A stretch of 64,000 bases of DNA from Prochilodus magdalenae (lineage: Eukaryota; Chordata; Actinopteri; Characiformes; Prochilodontidae): the NCBI GenBank assembly GCA_024036415.1, contig JAMWET010006979.1:1375001-1439000 (forward strand), read 5' to 3'. The translations under genes and the position numbers were made by a program. A model generated the notes under the pieces. The model searched no databases. It was not told the origin of the DNA and saw only the letters and a program-made list of their open reading frames with translations. Shown here piece by piece: positions 59,181 to 64,000 of the stretch; positions within the stretch are counted from its first letter, which is position 1, and every line of letters starts with the position of its first letter.

Positions 59181-60174
59181 TCAGGTTGACTTTATATACA
59201 AATATACTAATAAAAGATTATATAGCAGTTGCAGTTATTTATTTATTTATTTTTGGCTCCAAAAAAGTTTACACAGTAATAAAAGAACAGGCTTTATTAG
59301 TTATTTTCGTCAAGAAGTCAGAGACATCTAAACACTCAAACCGAGTCAAAAAGCCATTACAGCAGCACTACCTTTAGAATTAGAATTTTATGAAAGTAAC
59401 AATAAGCATGACAGACACATTTGTTCAAATGTTACAGTTCTATATTTACATTTCTTCAACCGCTTCATCTGAATACCAGCTAGCAACCCACCAAGTTGTT
59501 TGTGACTGGTCCACATACTACAACAGTTTTAACCTTTCTGCTCAGAAGAAGCAAAAAAAATTACATAAATAAAAATTAAAATAAGACTAAATATTTAAAT
59601 ATGCATGTTTTAGACACAAACCAGACTAAGGTCAAGCTAATGTGATAGCGAAGGGTGGCCTGTACCTATTTATATATAACCCAGCCCACACCTACCGCTC
59701 GCTTAACAAACACTATGGCGCCCAGAATGTTTTATGTTCATCTTGAAATCCTCTGTAGTCAGATCATCTAGACTTAAACACCGATCAGACTCATTCCATT
59801 CACTTCATTGCACATGCCCTTAATAGACTGTTCAGCCCAATAACAAGAATTATAACTACAGAAATGTCAGTTTTATTAGTTGATGCTACCAAGAGCAGAA
59901 CTGCTGGGGTGAATTTGTTGACCTGAACTCTTAAGACTTCAAACTCTTCCTAGCGTCCCCTCCTTGTCATTTCTAAAGTACATCTTAGGAAACAATTTTT
60001 TTACAGTTGTATGTTGGCTTTTCTAATGCAGCAAGAGAAACTCATGAAAATAACCCATGGTGCCGCCGGTTGACAAGAACACTATAACACAGAGCACTCT
60101 GGGCACTCCTACATCAATCCACTCTACATCATTTCGTCATTACAGTTCACTTAAAGAACCATCCATTTAAAGTG

Positions 60175-60480
60175 GAATTCTGTATCATTACATTGTAAAC
60201 AACGCCATCCAGAGTGATTCAGTGTGCCCATGTCGTTCTGGAGTTTTCCACTGAGCCAGAATTATCCACAGTAGTTGTGATAAGAATCGGACATCTGAAG
60301 TATTTAATGCCTGTAAAAGCTACATCACGGAAAGATACTGAATCACAACTTCATTAACATCACTGTCCAGAAAAACATACGTATCTTCAAAATGGTAACT
60401 TCACAGGAGAAGGCATAACTTTTACATGCATAACTTTAACAGCTGCTTTGTTCAAATGATGAAGGTATGTTTTTTGGATA
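60175..60480 (+). repeat. interspersed repeat (family D), longer copy
   Basis: Contains 'ctgtccagaaaaacatacgt', 'atcttcaaaatggtaacttc' and 'ttcaaatgatgaaggtatg'. The left part resembles the sequence at 45950-46090 (CATTCAGAG...GGTGGAACCAGA style). Confidence 0.55.
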
Positions 60481-61959
60481 GGGATGATAAGCTGCATGCT
60501 ACACTGTTTTACGGGCAGTTCTGAATACACTACAATGTATTTATAAAACCAGGGCAGCACATGCGGCCTCTTAAAAGAACAGTCCTTAAAGAGTCATTTT
60601 GTTCTCTTGTTCAATCATAATCAGCATCACATGTAACAACTTAGAAGACGTGCATAGGTTCTCTGGTTATGTTGTGAATCTAGGGCTGTGTCTGAATGAA
60701 TCTTCTTTTCCATATGCTTTCCTTTATTTTTTCCTCTATTATGGCAGCCATGTGATGTACATGCTAGTGAGCGTTGGCAATATATTTAGTGAAGCCATTG
60801 CTACAGATCACACACAATCAAGAAAAGGAAGTTTCATTCAACTACACAGGGCCTAGCCAGTCTGTACTACACTATAAAAAAATCCGGCATGGTAAGTTCC
60901 TCAATAATGAACCGTTTCACAACAAACCACTCTGATTGACTTTGTTTACATGACAGCCATTGACACAAGCAGACATTTGGAAAGAAATGTGTAATTCACC
61001 TTAAAGAAAACAGGTCACCTAACCCACCAAAATCAAGCTACAATGAAACAGTATAAAAGACCTTCAAAGTGACAGTAGTAAGGATAGCGCCCTAACGAAT
61101 TGTAGAGCCAGAACACTACCGAGCTACTGAAGTTGGGAAGTGATATGACATGACACATCTTCCTTTACACAACACCCCTTTAACTTCCAATGAAAATGCA
61201 AATCAACAACCCACGTACCTCATCAGCCAGCTCCAAGTAAGAGCAAGTAAGAATGAGGTGTACATGAGCTAGCAGTAGACATGACAGCACTAGTGTTTAA
61301 TGTGGAAATATTATAGCATAATTGCCCCCCACCCACCACAGAGGCCAAGAGTGGGTCCAGGTATGTCTTTTAGACTCTTTCTAGTCTTACTCAAAATTAA
61401 TTAAAAATGCCAAACCTAGGAAGTTGGCTATGAATCACCTGGGGAGCAGGTTATGCTACTGTCTACAAGGAAGATCCCATTTAAAACAATAACATTGACA
61501 AGAGAAGTCATCATTACGAGAATGTGGAGGATCAGCTGTGTATTACTACACACAGTGAGTCAGTTTACTCCCAATGTCAACATAAGCTGGCTAAGGTGTT
61601 TAATACTCTTTAGTTCATCTGGGAGAACACCACTTTTTTTAAGATTATAGGATTACTCCAATTTTTTTCACTGTACTGTCAAACATCATGGACAATAATT
61701 TCTGGAACATTTCCCTGTACTTACAAATAAACAGGAAACATGCTCATAATGCAAGCTACTGGGAAGGTGCTGAACTCCCTAAACGCATTTAAAATACATA
61801 ACTACGTAACTAGAAACTAAAACACTTAACACATAGCAATATATTGTGCAAAAATCAGAAACCTTCTTTCACTGATTTAATTTCCAGTTAAAATAGCAGG
61901 CAAGTTATTTGTGTTTCAGGAAAAGATTAGATATGGCATAACCCTTAAAAAAGAAAAGA

Positions 61960-62527
61960 TGAAAAGATGAGAAAATGGGAGTACTAACAATCATGCAAGA
62001 GCTCATAGACCACCAAACCTGTCACCCACAGATAAACAGTGCTTACAGTGCGTTTCACTTCTTTCAGTTCTAAATAAACCCCCCCACTCTTATCACCCTC
62101 TGTTCACAACTCAACATAACGTGTCTGAAAGGAGATGTAGCTGTCAAGAAGCCAACACTAAGGAAAGGGGAAAAAAAAGCTGGAAAAAAATAAATTAAAT
62201 AAAAATAAAAAAACACACACACAAATGTGCTGACAACCCCAGAATCCAGACCTCAGCATCACCAGACACACTTTGGACTACTTGAATCGTGATAGGTAGA
62301 AAATGCGACTAACTTCTAAAAGTGAACTAGGAGCATTTTAACAGATTTTTTTTAAAGCGTGAAACAATTTCCCCAAATAGAATGGGCACATTAATAAAAG
62401 TAAAGGATGGACACACAATAAGCACACATTATTTAACATTTTAAAAAGTGACATTTTTGCTTATTTTTGCCGAAAAATTAAATCAAGAGAGAAGAGTGGG
62501 CCTCTGATTTTTATCACAGTACTGTAG
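61960..62527 (+). mobile_element. Tc1-like transposon relic (family B)
   Basis: Shares 'gagaaaatgggagtactaac', 'atagaccaccaaacctgtca' and 'ccagacctcagcatcaccag' with the 56.3-kb copy, and ends GGCCTCTGATTTTTATCACA then GTACTG. Reading frame lost. Confidence 0.6.
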
Positions 62528-62984
62528 GTCTTAGGATCAGATTTGCCAACTCTGTTCACACTTAAGCAACAAAGTAAGAACTTGCATTCATGTTTCCTGC
62601 TTTCTATCATAACCCACACCTCTATGCTAGTAATTAATTGCTCGTCATAAAAATGTACAGCTTTATTTACAATGACTGTCGAAAATTTAGCAACTAGATT
62701 TACTTTTAGCTTTCTGTTCTTTTGCAAGTACAGGAAAACATGCACCAGAGCAGCAGATACAGGCCGTAAGATGTATGGAGTATTCCTTTAATCGTACAGA
62801 AACAGAAGATTTGTTAGGGTAGTGTGTTTTTATCTTAAGTATGCACATTCATGGAAGTATAGATTTATGTACAGTAGACCTAATGCTACATTTAGTAATG
62901 CATCACCGTCCCCTGGAATCGTGTCCTGCTAAATCTCCTTGCAAGTAAATATTTACAGCCTGCAGCCCATTACATTTTGCTTAG

Positions 62985-63319
62985 CACACATAAAATGTGT
63001 TTTTATTTTCTAAGACCTTTTGTAAGACAGCTTGGTGTACAGTTTAGAATTTTAGGGAAATAATAAAGTTTAAATGTGCATTTGAGTGTGCAGAGCAGGG
63101 GAAGTAGGACTCTCACTCTCCTAATTGTAGGATAGTGGCTTATTCTACATAAGTTTGTCCGATAAGATCTATAGACCTTTTAGCCTACCACCTCGGGCTA
63201 CTAGACATCCATGTCTTCTACAGGGAACAGATCATGGCATAGGGTGCACGCACAAAGTGCTTACAAGAAAGCAGGCGTAAACATGGTGCAAAAATGCTCA
63301 GCCACATTCAGGACACCAC
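62985..63319 (-). other. possible 3' terminal exon of a gene lying to the right
   Basis: On the - strand a strong acceptor (TTTCTCTCCCGTGTAG) ends at 63320. One frame then reads GVLNVAEHFCTMFTPAFL and TAA; the other two stop after three and six codons. AATAAA on the - strand lies at 63007-63002. I do not recognise the peptide, and no upstream exon was identified before 64000. Confidence 0.2.
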
Positions 63320-64000
63320 CTACACGGGAGAGAAATGACAATTAAGGAGAGAAATCTGCAGAGATATCATTCAAGTACAAAATCTGTAACTTGCAGACAG
63401 AGGAAAAGTATAGTACTCTTATAAAGTTTGACCACACCAGAATGCATGTTCATCATAATGCCAAAGCCAGCTTGATCAGTGTTGCACCGATATAGATACT
63501 GTATTAGTAGACAACTACAGGTGCTTAAATATGCATGTAGATGTCTGACAGTTTCAGAACACAAAATCCAAGTCTGAAAGGTTGTCTTGTCAGATCCCAA
63601 TAAACATTTCACATTGCGCATCAGTCTGAACCCAGGAAAAAGCGGACTTTCTAATTGTATTTGTGGACACAACGGTGAACTCTGAAGTATTCTTGAGCCA
63701 TCGTTAATATCGATCACAGAAACGTGACGTTTATTTATTTATTTATTAGAGCAGGGGTGCATGAGGGATCTAAAATTATGGGCTATCAGTTATGGTTTCC
63801 AGCTTTGCCATGTACAGATTTTTTTTGATGATATTATGCACCACACATGTAGCCATTTTTTTGGCTATCTTATTGAGTAGTGAGCTTTGACTCATCCTTG
63901 GTTTTGAAGGGCAAACCATTACCTGGTTGTTTCTGTCATACTGAACCATGAATCACAATTAAAAGATACTTTTTAATCTCTTCACAACATTCATCGTCTT

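Larger units (their letters stand above)
59181..64000. other. right-hand region, mostly unassigned
   Basis: Apart from the repeat copies at 60175 and 61960 and the possible terminal exon near 63319, I see AT-rich sequence with no recognisable gene. A short TTTA tract lies at 63731-63749. Confidence 0.5.

Noticed and set aside
63367..63717. 116-codon - strand open frame at the right end
   Set aside because: Composition is that of random AT-rich sequence and no domain or motif is visible.

Overview
The window looks like teleost fish nuclear DNA, probably from the otophysan side (characin, catfish or electric-fish relatives); that last guess is inference from the style of the repeats. Genes are split into short exons with GT-AG introns, and intergenic DNA is AT-rich. 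There are long (GT)n and (TA)n tracts, many decayed Tc1/mariner copies, one non-LTR retrotransposon relic and several MITE-like elements. There are no operons, CRISPR arrays or recognisable tRNA/rRNA genes.

Three genes can be read exon by exon. (1) A TLC-domain gene of the TLCD3 family (tlcd3a by gene neighbourhood, tlcd3b not excluded) on the + strand: exons 2-5 at 8127-15478, with the first exon not visible and probably upstream of base 1. (2) timm22, complete in four exons on the - strand (27521 down to 23638), 192 residues, encoding the carrier-insertion channel of the mitochondrial inner membrane. (3) ptges, complete in three exons on the - strand (44482 down to 35641), 146 residues, encoding microsomal prostaglandin E synthase-1, with a TATA box and an AP-1/ARE-type site just upstream.

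Layout: 1-8126 is probably tlcd3a intron 1 and holds Tc1-like relics. 15479-23637 separates tlcd3a and timm22, which are tail to tail. 27522-34714 is intergenic and contains a LINE relic. ptges intron 2 (35891-44063) holds a long-hairpin MITE, a long TG tract and a 1.1-kb minisatellite with higher-order structure. From 44700 to 64000 the DNA is mostly interspersed repeats, with one convincing but unidentified short - strand ORF (52330-52563) and a possible 3' terminal exon of a - strand gene near 63.3 kb.

The three named genes act in different processes (membrane lipid/ceramide biology, mitochondrial protein import, eicosanoid synthesis), and nothing suggests that they work as a unit. I did not find a convincing novel biological system. 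The best leads are the nested minisatellite, the unidentified ORF at 52.3 kb, the ptges promoter and active-site variation, and a pair of 102-bp direct repeats around a Tc1 relic.
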